NCBI GenBank assembly: GCA_002353935.1
Contig: DEKP01000011.1
Span: 5,799-69,798, forward strand
Length of the DNA: 64,000 nt
Source of the DNA: Ruminococcaceae bacterium UBA2719
GTDB lineage: Bacteria > Bacillota > Clostridia > Oscillospirales > Acutalibacteraceae
Reading direction: 5' to 3'
Shown: positions 31,753 through 41,121 of the stretch, one piece after another
How positions within the stretch are numbered: position 1 is the stretch's first letter
Layout: every line of letters begins with the position of its first letter
Program-made: the position numbers and the translations under genes
The notes under the pieces: generated by a model
What the model was told of the DNA's origin: nothing
Database searches by the model: none
The model's input: only the letters and a program-made list of their open reading frames with translations

Positions 31753-32922
31753 TTGAAAACCAAAGGCACAAAATCAAAGAAGATTAAATTACCGTATGGC
31801 GACGGTAGTATTTATTATGTGGAAAGCCGCAATCGGTATTCCGGGCAAATCAATCTGGTGATTGACGGCGAGCGCGTCCGTAAGACCGTTTACGGCAAGA
31901 CAGAGCGTGAAACGCGCAACAAGCTCAAGGAGCTGCAAATCCAAGCGCTTGCAGGCAATCTTCACGGTAAGAAGCCGCCTGTTCCTACCATCTTCCAGTA
32001 TGCTGAGAAGATGATGGACGAACAGCTTGCGCTGAATGAAATCAGGCAGTCGAGCTATGACAGGAAGATGGAGACGCTGAAAATGCTCTCCTCAATTTCC
32101 CACAAACCGCTTGACGAGCTGACCGAGGACGATATTATCGCGTTTTTCAAGACGCAGCTCGACTATTCGCAGTCCTGTATTAACAAGATGTATCAGCTTC
32201 TCGGCGCAGTCCTCAGCAAGGCGACACATCGTAAGATTATCGAGGATAACCCAATTAAGGAAATCAAATGTCCGAAGTCAAACAAAAAGACAATCCCCGT
32301 TCGGGCGCTGACGGTTGACGAGCAAAAGAAGCTCCTTAACGTGCTCAAAAACGAGGATATTCGCTACAGCGATATTATGCTGTTGTCAATGTTTACGGGA
32401 ATGAGAGTCGGTGAGTGCTGTGCTCTGATGGTGGAGGACATCAACCTCGACGACAGAACCATCAGCGTCAATAAGACGGTTGCACGCGGCAAATACGGAA
32501 AAAACGTGTTTAACGAAACCAAGACCTTGGCAGGAACACGCACGCTCTTCGTCAATGACGATGTGGCAGACTTTTTGAGAACGATAATCGGCAGGAAGAA
32601 AAGCGGCTTGCTTTTCCTGTCGCGCAATCAGAACCTCGTCACCACCAATCAGGTAAACTATTCTTACTCGGCAGCTTTGAAAGCGTATGGGATCGTTGAC
32701 AACACTGTGTACGGCAGAGTGGATTTGCACTCCCTCAGACACACCTATGCAACGAGATGTATCGAATCGGGAATGCCTGCAAAGGTGTTGCAGAAGATTT
32801 TGGGACACACAGATATCAATATTACGCTGAACACCTACTGCTCCGTTTTCGAGAAATTTCGCAACGAACACCTCGCCGTCGCCGATGAATACATGAAAGC
32901 CAATAACCTGCAAATCGCGTGA
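31753..32922 (+). CDS. Tyrosine recombinase (integrase)
   Basis: 389 aa, TTG start with AAAGGA upstream. An N-terminal AP2-like arm-binding region (about 12-65), a SAM-like core-binding domain (about 75-165) and a catalytic domain with Arg218 (TGMRVGE), His326 and Arg329 (HSLRH), His352 (LGHT) and nucleophile Tyr362 (NTYCSVF). All catalytic residues present, so probably active. It sits next to attR, as in elements that integrate at tRNA 3' ends. Related in layout to Tn916/phage-type integrases. Confidence 0.95.
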   Translation: MKTKGTKSKKIKLPYGDGSIYYVESRNRYSGQINLVIDGERVRKTVYGKTERETRNKLKELQIQALAGNLHGKKPPVPTIFQYAEKMMDEQLALNEIRQSSYDRKMETLKMLSSISHKPLDELTEDDIIAFFKTQLDYSQSCINKMYQLLGAVLSKATHRKIIEDNPIKEIKCPKSNKKTIPVRALTVDEQKKLLNVLKNEDIRYSDIMLLSMFTGMRVGECCALMVEDINLDDRTISVNKTVARGKYGKNVFNETKTLAGTRTLFVNDDVADFLRTIIGRKKSGLLFLSRNQNLVTTNQVNYSYSAALKAYGIVDNTVYGRVDLHSLRHTYATRCIESGMPAKVLQKILGHTDINITLNTYCSVFEKFRNEHLAVADEYMKANNLQIA

Positions 32923-32947
32923 AAAAATGCAGGATTGGCACAAACTG

Positions 32948-32968
32948 CAGTCAAAAGTGCAGTCAAAC
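32948..32968 (+). repeat. Two CAGTCAAA repeats next to attR
   Basis: CAGTCAAAA (32948) and CAGTCAAA (32960), the same orientation and 12-bp spacing as the four copies at 15685-15729. Candidate integrase arm sites. Confidence 0.55.
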
Positions 32969-33002
32969 CGCGAAAAGTTCAGGCTTTAAGCCATATGTCG
33001 CG

Positions 33003-33015
33003 GTCACTCGCACCA
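33003..33015 (+). repeat. attR: 13-bp core repeat
   Basis: Exact copy of 15533-15545. Only these 13 bases of the tRNA are duplicated, so no second tRNA gene exists here. Confidence 0.88.
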
Positions 33016-33018
33016 GGT

Positions 33019-33056
33019 ATGAGTGTTCATAACGGATTTATGTTATGGACACTCAT
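33019..33056 (+). terminator. Original tRNA-Leu terminator, displaced by the insertion
   Basis: A 15-bp stem (33019-33033 with 33042-33056; ATGAGTGT outer part) with one mismatch, followed by a run of T. It starts 4 bases after attR, where a tRNA terminator would be if the element were removed. Confidence 0.8.
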
Positions 33057-33188
33057 TTTTTTCGTTCCGTTATTCTAAATTTGGCTTTACAAATTTTATT
33101 TTCGCTAAATTATAAGGCATCATAATAATTTACAATCTTTCTTATGTATGATAAAATAAATCAAGACTATATGTGAAAGGGATAAGAT

Positions 33189-34517
33189 ATGAAGATATTG
33201 TGTTGTATTATTGACGGCTTACTCATAGCAATTACCGCGTGTCTTTACGGAATCATATCTTTACAGCAATCATTACTATTTTCGGTTCCGATATTCTTAC
33301 TCCTATTTGTTGCGATAAATATTTTTCCTTCGATATATAACATTAAATATAAAAATATACGCTTAAGGATTTGTGCGGAAGGCTCGGATTTACTCTGCGC
33401 CTTTTTAATCGGAGCATTTATATCAGTTACTGTACATATTATTTTTGCTTTTTTTGTATTGCCTGAATTTCTATTTCAATACATTCTGAGTTGTATATGC
33501 TTATTATTTACTTTGTCAATCTCGTTTTGGAACGGAATAATAAGAGTATATACTACTTCTGTTCAGCTTGGATTAAAATACCGCGTTATTGGAGTTTTAT
33601 GCGGATTCATTCCAATTGCAAATCTTATTGTTTTGGCTAAAATCATTATAATATGCTATAATGAGGTGAATTTCGAAAACGAAAAGATACTTCTTAACGA
33701 ATACAGAAAAAGTCAAAGCATATGCAAAACAAAATATCCGATTTTACTCGTTCACGGAGTGTTTTTTCGGGACTTTAAATATGTAAACTATTGGGGCAGA
33801 ATACCAAATGAACTTATTAAAAACGGTGCAGAAATACACTACGGCAATCATCAATCTGCCCTTTCTGTCGCAGACAGCGCAACTGAGCTTATCAAAAGAA
33901 TAAAACAGATTGTGAAAGAAACTGGATGTGAAAAAGTCAATATCATAGCACACTCCAAAGGCGGTCTTGACTGTCGTTATGCTATCTCACAATGCAAAGC
34001 AGATAAATATGTCGCCTCATTAACGACAATAAATACTCCCCACAGAGGTTGTTTGTTTGCTGATTATCTTCTTGATAAAGCACCTGACAGAGTCAAAAAC
34101 ACTGTTGCCAAAAGCTACAATTTTAGTCTTAAAAAGCTCGGAGACAGCAACCCCGACTTTATTGCAGCCGTATATGACCTTACCAACGAACGTTGTGAAC
34201 AACTAAACAAAACAACAATTGACAGTTCGGAAGTCTATTACCAAAGTGTTGGTTCAAAACTCAACAAGGCAACAAACGGAAAATTCCCGCTCAATTTCAC
34301 CTATTATGTTGCAAAATATTTTGACGGAGCAAACGACGGCTTAGTTTCGGAACAGTCTTTTAAATGGGGAGATAATTATACTTATTTGACTACAAAAGGC
34401 AATCGTGGCATTTCACACGGAGATATGATTGACTTGAACCGTGAAAACATAAAAGGCTTTGATGTAAGGGAATTTTATGTTCAGCTGGTTAACGACTTAA
34501 AGACAAAAGGTTTTTAG
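33189..34517 (+). CDS. Membrane-anchored lipase/esterase-like alpha/beta hydrolase
   Basis: 442 aa. Residues 1-160 are hydrophobic with about five membrane segments. The C-terminal part is an alpha/beta hydrolase: oxyanion region ILLVHGVF, nucleophile Ser256 in AHSKGGLD (the usual form is GHSMGG), INTPHRG, a likely acid in DGANDGLVS and histidine in SHGDMID. The DGxNDGLVS and His patterns resemble Staphylococcus/Bacillus-type lipases. It probably acts on lipids or acyl esters at the membrane. Just outside the element and read from its own TATGAT-type promoter. Confidence 0.75.
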   Translation: MKILCCIIDGLLIAITACLYGIISLQQSLLFSVPIFLLLFVAINIFPSIYNIKYKNIRLRICAEGSDLLCAFLIGAFISVTVHIIFAFFVLPEFLFQYILSCICLLFTLSISFWNGIIRVYTTSVQLGLKYRVIGVLCGFIPIANLIVLAKIIIICYNEVNFENEKILLNEYRKSQSICKTKYPILLVHGVFFRDFKYVNYWGRIPNELIKNGAEIHYGNHQSALSVADSATELIKRIKQIVKETGCEKVNIIAHSKGGLDCRYAISQCKADKYVASLTTINTPHRGCLFADYLLDKAPDRVKNTVAKSYNFSLKKLGDSNPDFIAAVYDLTNERCEQLNKTTIDSSEVYYQSVGSKLNKATNGKFPLNFTYYVAKYFDGANDGLVSEQSFKWGDNYTYLTTKGNRGISHGDMIDLNRENIKGFDVREFYVQLVNDLKTKGF

Positions 34518-34699
34518 TTTGTTATAAAAACTCGTACCAACTTATCATAATCTTTATTCAGTTACACTGCCAAGAAAAACATTACAACAAGCGCTTTTTG
34601 CATAGTTTATTTCGTAATGAAAATAAAAGCGTTATTCAATTGACAAGGCTATGAATTAATAATATACTGAATTCATACGATGTTTTCGGAGGTATACTT

Positions 34700-36067
34700 A
34701 TGTATGATGTTGCAATAATTGGTGCAGGTCCGGGAGGAATATTTTCTGCATACCAATTAAAAAACAAACGAGATGACATACAAGTCGCGGTTTTTGAAAG
34801 CGGAAATGAACTCAAAAAACGCAAATGTCCCATAGACGGCAAAAAAATAAAATCATGCATAAAATGCAATACCTGTGCGATTATGTCCGGATTTGGAGGA
34901 GCCGGAGCTTTTTCCGACGGCAAATATAATATCACCAATGATTTCGGCGGTACACTGCATGAATATATCGGTAAGGAAAAAGCGCTTGAGCTAATGGAAT
35001 ATGTTGATAAAATCAATACCTCCCACGGAGGAGAAAACACAAAATTATACTCCACAGCCGGCAGCGAATTTAAAAAAATCTGTATGCAAAACAAACTAAA
35101 GCTGCTTAACGCTTCTGTAAGACATCTGGGTACCGATATCAATTATGTAGTACTTGAAAATCTTTACAAGGAATTAGCCGATAAGATAGATTTTCACTTT
35201 AATACGCCTGTTAAAAAAATAGAAATTATTAAAAATGGCTATAGACTTCATCACTCAAAAGGTTATACTGATTGTAAAAAGTGTATTGTTTCTGTCGGCA
35301 GAAGCGGATCAAAATGGATAGAAAAAATTTGTGAAGAACTAAAAATCCCAACCAAATCGAACCGCGTTGACATAGGCGTAAGAGTTGAACTGCCAGCTGT
35401 AATATTTTCACACTTAACAGACAAGCTGTATGAAAGCAAAATCGTATATCGTACCGAAAAATTTGAAGATAATGTACGCACTTTCTGTATGAATCCCAAC
35501 GGAATAGTTGTTAATGAAAACACCAACGGCATAGTTACAGTTAACGGTCACAGTTTTGAAGATCCTAATAAAAAGACTGAAAACACCAACTTTGCTCTAC
35601 TGGTATCTAAGCATTTTTCAGAGCCTTTTGAAGATTCTAACGGCTACGGTGAAAGTATCGCAATGCTATCAAACATGCTTGGCGGAGGAGTTATTGTTCA
35701 GCGTTTCGGCGACCTTGAAAGAGGCAGACGCTCGAACAAAAATCGTATTGAAGAAAGCACCGTAAGACCAACACTCGCAGCTACTCCCGGTGATTTAAGT
35801 TTAGTTCTTCCCAAACGTATACTTGACGGGATAATAGAAATGATTTATGCCCTTGATAAAATTGCTCCCGGAACGGCAAACGATGACACGCTTTTATACG
35901 GCGTTGAAGTAAAATTCTATAACATGGAAGTTTCGCTTGATAATAACTTAGAAACCAATTATAAAGGTCTTTATGTTATCGGCGACGGCAGCGGAGTCAC
36001 TCATTCGCTCTCACACGCTTCCGCAAGCGGAGTTTATGTGGCTGATAAAATACTTGAGACTATATAA
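34700..36067 (+). CDS. FAD-dependent dehydrogenase (COG2509-like)
   Basis: 455 aa. N-terminal dinucleotide-binding GAGPGG (residues 8-13) followed by a glutamate (FES), a cysteine-rich stretch (CPIDGKKIKSCIKCNTC), the GGAGAFSDGKYN motif typical of this family, and the C-terminal GDGSG with SLSHASASG for FAD. The cysteine motif may bind a metal or Fe-S cluster. Substrate unknown. CGGAGG precedes the ATG. Converges on ldh across a strong terminator. Confidence 0.82.
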   Translation: MYDVAIIGAGPGGIFSAYQLKNKRDDIQVAVFESGNELKKRKCPIDGKKIKSCIKCNTCAIMSGFGGAGAFSDGKYNITNDFGGTLHEYIGKEKALELMEYVDKINTSHGGENTKLYSTAGSEFKKICMQNKLKLLNASVRHLGTDINYVVLENLYKELADKIDFHFNTPVKKIEIIKNGYRLHHSKGYTDCKKCIVSVGRSGSKWIEKICEELKIPTKSNRVDIGVRVELPAVIFSHLTDKLYESKIVYRTEKFEDNVRTFCMNPNGIVVNENTNGIVTVNGHSFEDPNKKTENTNFALLVSKHFSEPFEDSNGYGESIAMLSNMLGGGVIVQRFGDLERGRRSNKNRIEESTVRPTLAATPGDLSLVLPKRILDGIIEMIYALDKIAPGTANDDTLLYGVEVKFYNMEVSLDNNLETNYKGLYVIGDGSGVTHSLSHASASGVYVADKILETI

Positions 36068-36084
36068 ATTATATAAATGATACA

Positions 36085-36121
36085 AAAATTCCCCGGCAAA
36101 GCAATATTGCCGGGGAATTTT
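36085..36121. terminator. Bidirectional terminator
   Basis: A 15-bp stem (36085-36099 with 36107-36121, core TTCCCCGGCAA) and 7-base loop between converging genes. Confidence 0.92.
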
Positions 36122-36175
36122 GAGCTTTCTTATCGATAAGCATATTAATATAAATATTTCAATTTACAGAACTCA

Positions 36176-37123
36176 TCATAACGAATCTTTTATAACTTCT
36201 TTTAACGTTTGTGCCGAAGCTCGCAATTTTTCAATTTCATCATCGCTCAGAACCAAAGGAACAGCTGTTTCAATACCGTCTTTGCCGACAATGACAGGCA
36301 TGCTCAGTGCTACATCTTCTATTCCAAATTTTCCGTGCTGCATACTTGACACAGGTAAAATGCTCTTTTCATCTCTTACAATTGCTTCGCAAATACGTTT
36401 TACAGACATTGCAATACCGTAATATGTTGCTTTTTTCTTTGAAATAATCTCATAGGCGCTCTTCTTTACGTCATCGGCTATCTTCTGCATATGTGCTTCG
36501 TGATTAAAATATCCGCGCATCTCGCATGCCTTAGACAAAGGAATTCCCGAAATATTTACACTCGACCAAGCCGGAAACTCACTGTCGCCATGCTCTCCTA
36601 TAATAAATGCATGAACACTGCGGCTATCTACGCCCAAATGCTCTCCGATAAGATATTTTAATCTTGCGGAATCAAGCACAGTTCCTGAACCGAAAACTCT
36701 GGTCTCAGGCAGATCACTGAGCTTTACAGCAGTATATGTCAAAACATCCACCGGATTTGCTACTATAAGTAAAATTCCTTTATAATTGCGTTTAGATATT
36801 TCAGGAATAATGGACTTAAAAATACCAACGTTTTTCTTAGTCAAGTCAAGCCTCGTCTCCCCCGGCTTTTGTCCGGCGCCTGCAGTTAAAATAATAATTG
36901 ACGCATCCGATATATCATCATAATCTCCTGCATATATAGAAGCCGGCTTTGCAAACGGAAGCCCGTGACTAATATCCAAAGCCTCTCCCTGTGCTTTGTT
37001 TTTATCTGCGTCAATAATAACTATCTCCGAGAAAAGCCCGCTTTGCATAAGCGCAAACGCCGAAGCAGAACCTACAAACCCACAGCCGATTATGGCAACT
37101 TTTCTTAAGTTGACTTTATCCAT
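36176..37123 (-). CDS. ldh: L-lactate dehydrogenase
   Basis: 315 aa. NAD-binding GCGFVGSA (13-20), substrate discriminator Gln85 in GQKPGETR (an Arg here would mean malate dehydrogenase), Arg91, Asp151, Arg154 and catalytic His178 in GEHGD. It reduces pyruvate to L-lactate and regenerates NAD+ in fermentation. AAGGAGA lies upstream of ATG. A single-gene unit. Confidence 0.95.
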   Translation of the reverse strand: MDKVNLRKVAIIGCGFVGSASAFALMQSGLFSEIVIIDADKNKAQGEALDISHGLPFAKPASIYAGDYDDISDASIIILTAGAGQKPGETRLDLTKKNVGIFKSIIPEISKRNYKGILLIVANPVDVLTYTAVKLSDLPETRVFGSGTVLDSARLKYLIGEHLGVDSRSVHAFIIGEHGDSEFPAWSSVNISGIPLSKACEMRGYFNHEAHMQKIADDVKKSAYEIISKKKATYYGIAMSVKRICEAIVRDEKSILPVSSMQHGKFGIEDVALSMPVIVGKDGIETAVPLVLSDDEIEKLRASAQTLKEVIKDSL

Positions 37124-37244
37124 AAAAACATCTCCTTTATTTTTTCTTTATATAAAAATTTAAATATTAACAATAACACTTTACTATTATTGAAAAAAAT
37201 CAACAAAATATTATATTTCGAATAATATATACAGGGTGAATAAT

Positions 37245-37820
37245 ATGAGTTATACAAGAATTTCCGATGTCAGCGAAAAATATATTTTAAAATTCGAAAA
37301 CATACTTAGCAATTTAAAAGACGAAATTAAAAATCTAAATTATACCGAGAGTATATCGCAAAATTATATTATGCAAATAGAACCTGTCATATTTGCCGCA
37401 GCAGAATTATCACAAAACATACTAAAATATACAACTGTAATATCTATAGAGGATATCGCCAGGGATATAGACACGGTATCAAAAAGAATATTTAAAAACG
37501 ATAATATCAAAAGGATATGCCGAAAATCAAACAGTGACGCCGAAAACAAAAACTACTTAAAACGCTCTAATATTATTTTGGATGAAATGCTAAACAAAAT
37601 GTCAACTTCATTAAAAACAAATAATATAAATCGCAATTATATTTCTGAAATTTCGCCTATTATCATCGCTGTTTCAAATCTATCAAAGCTTGCAAAAAAA
37701 TATGATATCTGCGATAACACACTTGAGCTTACAAAAATGATCATAAAAAGCTATGACAACTTAATAAAAAATCTTAAAATGATTTCTAATAAGTTTAAAT
37801 ATCAAGCCCAATATATATAA
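37245..37820 (+). CDS. Hypothetical helical protein, Lys/Asn/Ile-rich
   Basis: 191 aa from ATG 37245 with AGGGTG 6 bases upstream; the GTG at 37236 lies within that site. Almost entirely predicted helix, with two similar halves: NLKDEIKNLNYTESISQNYI ... IEPVIFAAAELSQNILKY, and MLNKMSTSLKTNNINRNYI ... ISPIIIAVSNLSKLAKKY. This suggests an internal duplication. No signal peptide or membrane segment. Family not recognised. Confidence 0.6.
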   Translation: MSYTRISDVSEKYILKFENILSNLKDEIKNLNYTESISQNYIMQIEPVIFAAAELSQNILKYTTVISIEDIARDIDTVSKRIFKNDNIKRICRKSNSDAENKNYLKRSNIILDEMLNKMSTSLKTNNINRNYISEISPIIIAVSNLSKLAKKYDICDNTLELTKMIIKSYDNLIKNLKMISNKFKYQAQYI

Positions 37821-38151
37821 AAAATCTATACGCTTTAAACATTTAAAATATATTGACTTTAAAGCACTAAAGTTATATAATTGATTTTAACAAATTAATC
37901 TCAATGAAATATTCATAAGCCGCGTTTGTTTTTAACAAATACGCTGACAGTATGCTTCGTCACTTTTCGTTGAATACCGGCAACGTTTTTGATAAATCAG
38001 CGCTGCTTTTTTGAGAAATCTAAGACAAGCTGTCCAGTTTGATAATTTATTTTTATTACAAATATATAAACTTATACTTTATTAATGTTAATATAAAACC
38101 AATGTTTTATATTTCTATATAAGAATAAAAATATAAAAGGGGTACATTAAA
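37821..38151 (+). promoter_or_regulatory. Promoter and long structured leader of the arylpyruvate operon
   Basis: A consensus-like promoter, TTGACT (37853-37858), 17 bp, TATAAT (37876-37881), followed by a leader of about 265 nt. The leader can form a hairpin (37922-37944). A competing long-range stem, CGCTGA (37942-37947) with TCAGCG (37997-38002), encloses a CGTTG/CAACG hairpin (37968-37985) and is followed by a T-run (38005-38010). This is the layout of a transcription attenuator. It lacks T-box signatures. Family unknown. Confidence 0.6.
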
Positions 38152-39726
38152 ATGGAAATGATAATCAAAGTATTGTTTATTGTCATATTTTTTGCTATAA
38201 TGGTTGGCGTAGGCATTTATTGCAGAAAACAGGCAACAAACGTAAACGGATTTGTGCTGGGTAACAGAAACGTAGGTCCATGGCTTACGGCCTTCGCCTT
38301 TGGAACATCGTATTTTTCTGCGGTCATCTTTGTAGGATATGCAGGTCAGTTTGGCTGGAAATACGGCATGGCTTCAACATGGATCGGAATCGGAAATGCT
38401 TTTATCGGTTCTTTGCTAGCCTGGAACGTACTGGGACGGCGCACAAGAGTTATGACTCAACACATTGATTCTGCTACTATGCCGGACTTTTTCTTTAAAA
38501 GATTTAACTCAAAAGCTCTAAGAATTGCCGCTTCAATGATAGTTTTCGTCTTTTTAATTCCTTATACAGCATCGCTGTACAACGGGTTATCACGTCTTTT
38601 TGAAATGGCTTTTCACATTGATTATACATACTGTGTAATAGCTATGGCTGTGCTTACAGGTATATATGTAATTATCGGCGGATATATGGCTACTGCTATA
38701 AACGACTTTATACAAGGTATAATTATGCTTTTCGGAATTGTTGCCGTTATCTGTGCCGTTATGATGTCAAAAGGCGGTATCACAGAGGCTATAGCCCAGC
38801 TTTCTCAGCAAAGTATTGAAACTGCTTCAGGCACTACTTTAAACGGAGCCTTCACTTCCTTTTTAGGTCCTGACTTTTTCGGTTTGTTCGGCGTTATAAT
38901 ACTAACTTCGCTGGGCACCTGGGGTTTGCCGCAGATGGTACAAAAATTCTACGCTATCAAAAGCGAAAAATCCATAAGCACAGGCACAATAGTATCGACC
39001 ATATTTGCGCTCATTGTAGCAGGCGGATGCTACTTCTTGGGCGGATTCGGCAGAATATTCTCAACTCAGGAACTGGTCGACGCCAACGGATTCGATTCTA
39101 TCATTCCATCTATGTTAGAAAATCTTTCGCCGTATATTATAGGTATTGTTGTTATTTTGGTTTTGTCCGCTTCTATGAGCACTCTCTCAAGTCTGGTGCT
39201 TACATCAGGCGCCACCATTACGCTTGACTTCATATCCCCTATTTTCTCTAAAAAAGGGAATCTCCTTAAAGAAAAATCAAAAATGCGTTGCATGAGATGG
39301 CTGATTGTATTCTTTATCGCAATAAGTGCTGTAATCGCCATTGTCCAAGCTAAATCTTCGGTCACATTTATAGCTCAGCTTATGGGCATTTCATGGGGAG
39401 CTCTTGCGGGCGCGTTTTTAGCTCCGTTTTTATATGGATTATATATGAAGAGAACGTCAAAACTTGCTGTATGGACAAGCTTTATCCTCGGAGTAGGAAT
39501 TATGATTGCAGATATGGCTTGTAATTTCACAGGTCACATATTTATAAATAAATATTTCACATCACCTATCAACGCAGGTATGCTGGCTATGGTACTTGGA
39601 CTTATTTTAGTTCCTCTTATCAGCCTAATAAAACCCGCTAAAGATAAAGAACGCGTGGAAGAAATATTTAGCTGCTACAATGAAAAGGTTACTGTCACCT
39701 CAAAACAGTCTATAAGCGAAGACTAA
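38152..39726 (+). CDS. Sodium:solute symporter (SSS family)
   Basis: 524 aa, about 13 membrane segments, with the SSS motif region (GGYMATAINDFIQG) and the Na+-site segment (LSASMSTLSSLVLTSG). First gene of the arylpyruvate operon, so the likely cargo is an aromatic amino acid, arylpyruvate or arylacetate (inference from context). AAGGGGT precedes the ATG. Confidence 0.85.
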   Translation: MEMIIKVLFIVIFFAIMVGVGIYCRKQATNVNGFVLGNRNVGPWLTAFAFGTSYFSAVIFVGYAGQFGWKYGMASTWIGIGNAFIGSLLAWNVLGRRTRVMTQHIDSATMPDFFFKRFNSKALRIAASMIVFVFLIPYTASLYNGLSRLFEMAFHIDYTYCVIAMAVLTGIYVIIGGYMATAINDFIQGIIMLFGIVAVICAVMMSKGGITEAIAQLSQQSIETASGTTLNGAFTSFLGPDFFGLFGVIILTSLGTWGLPQMVQKFYAIKSEKSISTGTIVSTIFALIVAGGCYFLGGFGRIFSTQELVDANGFDSIIPSMLENLSPYIIGIVVILVLSASMSTLSSLVLTSGATITLDFISPIFSKKGNLLKEKSKMRCMRWLIVFFIAISAVIAIVQAKSSVTFIAQLMGISWGALAGAFLAPFLYGLYMKRTSKLAVWTSFILGVGIMIADMACNFTGHIFINKYFTSPINAGMLAMVLGLILVPLISLIKPAKDKERVEEIFSCYNEKVTVTSKQSISED

Positions 39727-39752
39727 AAATATTTGAAAGGAATTATAAAGCT

Positions 39753-41054
39753 ATGCTCTTTCAAAAAGATATTGAAACCATGTCGAGAAAAGATCTCGAC
39801 GCTTTACAACTTGAACGGCTGAAACGGGTCGTAAATTACTGCTATAACAACGTTGAACTATACCACAAACGCCTTGATGAATGCGGAGTTAAAGACGGAA
39901 GTAGAATCAAACAATTATCGGATATTGAATACATACCATATACTACTAAAGATGATTTTAGAGATAACTATCCGTTTGGACTTATGGCTGTTGATATGAA
40001 AGATATCGTCAGGATTCACGCATCTTCAGGAACAACCGGAAAGCCTACTGTCGGAGTATATACTAAAGAAGACTTGAATACATGGAGCGACTGCGTAGCA
40101 CGAGTTGCTATGGCAGGCGGTGTTACGGCAGACGATATTATACAAATAAGCTTTGGCTACGGACTTTTCACCGGAGCTTTAGGCCTTCACTACGGAATGG
40201 AAAAAATCGGAGCTACGGTTATCCCGGCTTCATCCGGCAACACCGAAAAGCAGCTTATGATGCTTAGAGACTACGGCGTTACCGGTTTGGTTGCTACACC
40301 GTCGTATGCTGTATATTTATCTGAAGCTGCCAAAGAATCAGGATATCCGATGTCTGACTATAAATTAAAACTTGGTATACTCGGCAGCGAACCGTGTACT
40401 ATCGCTATGCGTACACAAATTGAGCAAAATTTAAACATCAGAGTATCCGACAACTACGGAATGACCGAGTTGGGCGGACCGGGTGTTTCCGGTGACTGCG
40501 AAGCAAGAGACGGTATGCATTTTGCAGAAGATCATTTCTTGCCTGAGATTATAGATACCGATACAGGAAAACGCCTGGGCGAAAACGAAGTCGGCGAGCT
40601 GGTTGTAACAACACTGACAAGAAAAGGTATGCCGGTGCTTAGATATCGCACAAAGGATATAACTAAGCTCAACTATGCTCCCTGTTCCTGCGGAAGGACT
40701 CACTGCCGTATGGCTAAAACCATGGGCAGAACAGATGATATGCTCATCATAAAGGGTGTTAATGTCTTCCCCACTCAGATTGAAAATATTTTAATAAACA
40801 TTGAGGATATAGCTCCTCATTATCAGTTGATTATTTCCAGAAAAGACTATAAAGATTCTTTGGAAATAAAAGTTGAGCTAACTAACGCAAATCTTCTTGA
40901 AAATTACAAACTGTTAAATGACCTTCAAAATAAAATTGCTGAAAAAATGAAATCTATTCTCGGGCTTAGAACAAAAATAACTCTCGTTGCTCCCAAAACA
41001 CTCGAGAGATTCCAGGGTAAGGCAAAACGTATAGTAGACTTGCGTAATCAATAA
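39753..41054 (+). CDS. Phenylacetate-CoA ligase family enzyme 1
   Basis: 433 aa, adenylate-forming family. ATP/AMP motif SSGTTGKPT (91-99), YGMTELGGPG, and a C-terminal PaaK-type part with GRTDDMLIIKGVNVFPTQIE. With IorAB it would interconvert arylacetyl-CoA and arylacetate; in the degradative direction this yields ATP from the CoA thioester. RBS GAAAGGAAT. A second enzyme of the same family lies after iorB. Confidence 0.9.
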   Translation: MLFQKDIETMSRKDLDALQLERLKRVVNYCYNNVELYHKRLDECGVKDGSRIKQLSDIEYIPYTTKDDFRDNYPFGLMAVDMKDIVRIHASSGTTGKPTVGVYTKEDLNTWSDCVARVAMAGGVTADDIIQISFGYGLFTGALGLHYGMEKIGATVIPASSGNTEKQLMMLRDYGVTGLVATPSYAVYLSEAAKESGYPMSDYKLKLGILGSEPCTIAMRTQIEQNLNIRVSDNYGMTELGGPGVSGDCEARDGMHFAEDHFLPEIIDTDTGKRLGENEVGELVVTTLTRKGMPVLRYRTKDITKLNYAPCSCGRTHCRMAKTMGRTDDMLIIKGVNVFPTQIENILINIEDIAPHYQLIISRKDYKDSLEIKVELTNANLLENYKLLNDLQNKIAEKMKSILGLRTKITLVAPKTLERFQGKAKRIVDLRNQ

Positions 41055-41121
41055 TTATAATTATAAATAAAGAAAACAAATAATAAAAATTATTAAAGGT
41101 AATGGTTAAAGGTGGGATATT

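Larger units (their letters stand above)
15533..33015. mobile_element. Integrated element of about 17.5 kb in tRNA-Leu carrying defence-like cargo
   Basis: Bounded by a 13-bp direct repeat, GTCACTCGCACCA, at 15533-15545 (the tRNA 3' end) and 33003-33015. A tyrosine integrase gene ends 81 bp before the right repeat. Contents in order: DUF6809, 59-aa ORF and TnpV genes; a four-gene helicase operon; a HipA-like/ATPase pair; a RepA_N protein; an excisionase-like protein; the integrase. The interior is visibly richer in G+C than the flanks. No relaxase, coupling protein or type IV secretion genes are present, so it cannot transfer by itself. It could be mobilised or be a satellite-type island. Confidence 0.9.

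Noticed and set aside
32386..32943. 185-aa minus-strand frame opposite the integrase
   Set aside because: The integrase catalytic residues are intact in the other strand; the antisense frame has no recognisable domain or ribosome site.
33003..33015. Second tRNA-Leu copy at the right end
   Set aside because: Only the last 13 bases of the tRNA are present; it is the attR repeat.
37888..38020. T-box leader
   Set aside because: No T-box sequence (AGGGTGGNACCGCG-like) or specifier-loop layout is visible; the downstream genes are catabolic rather than biosynthetic.
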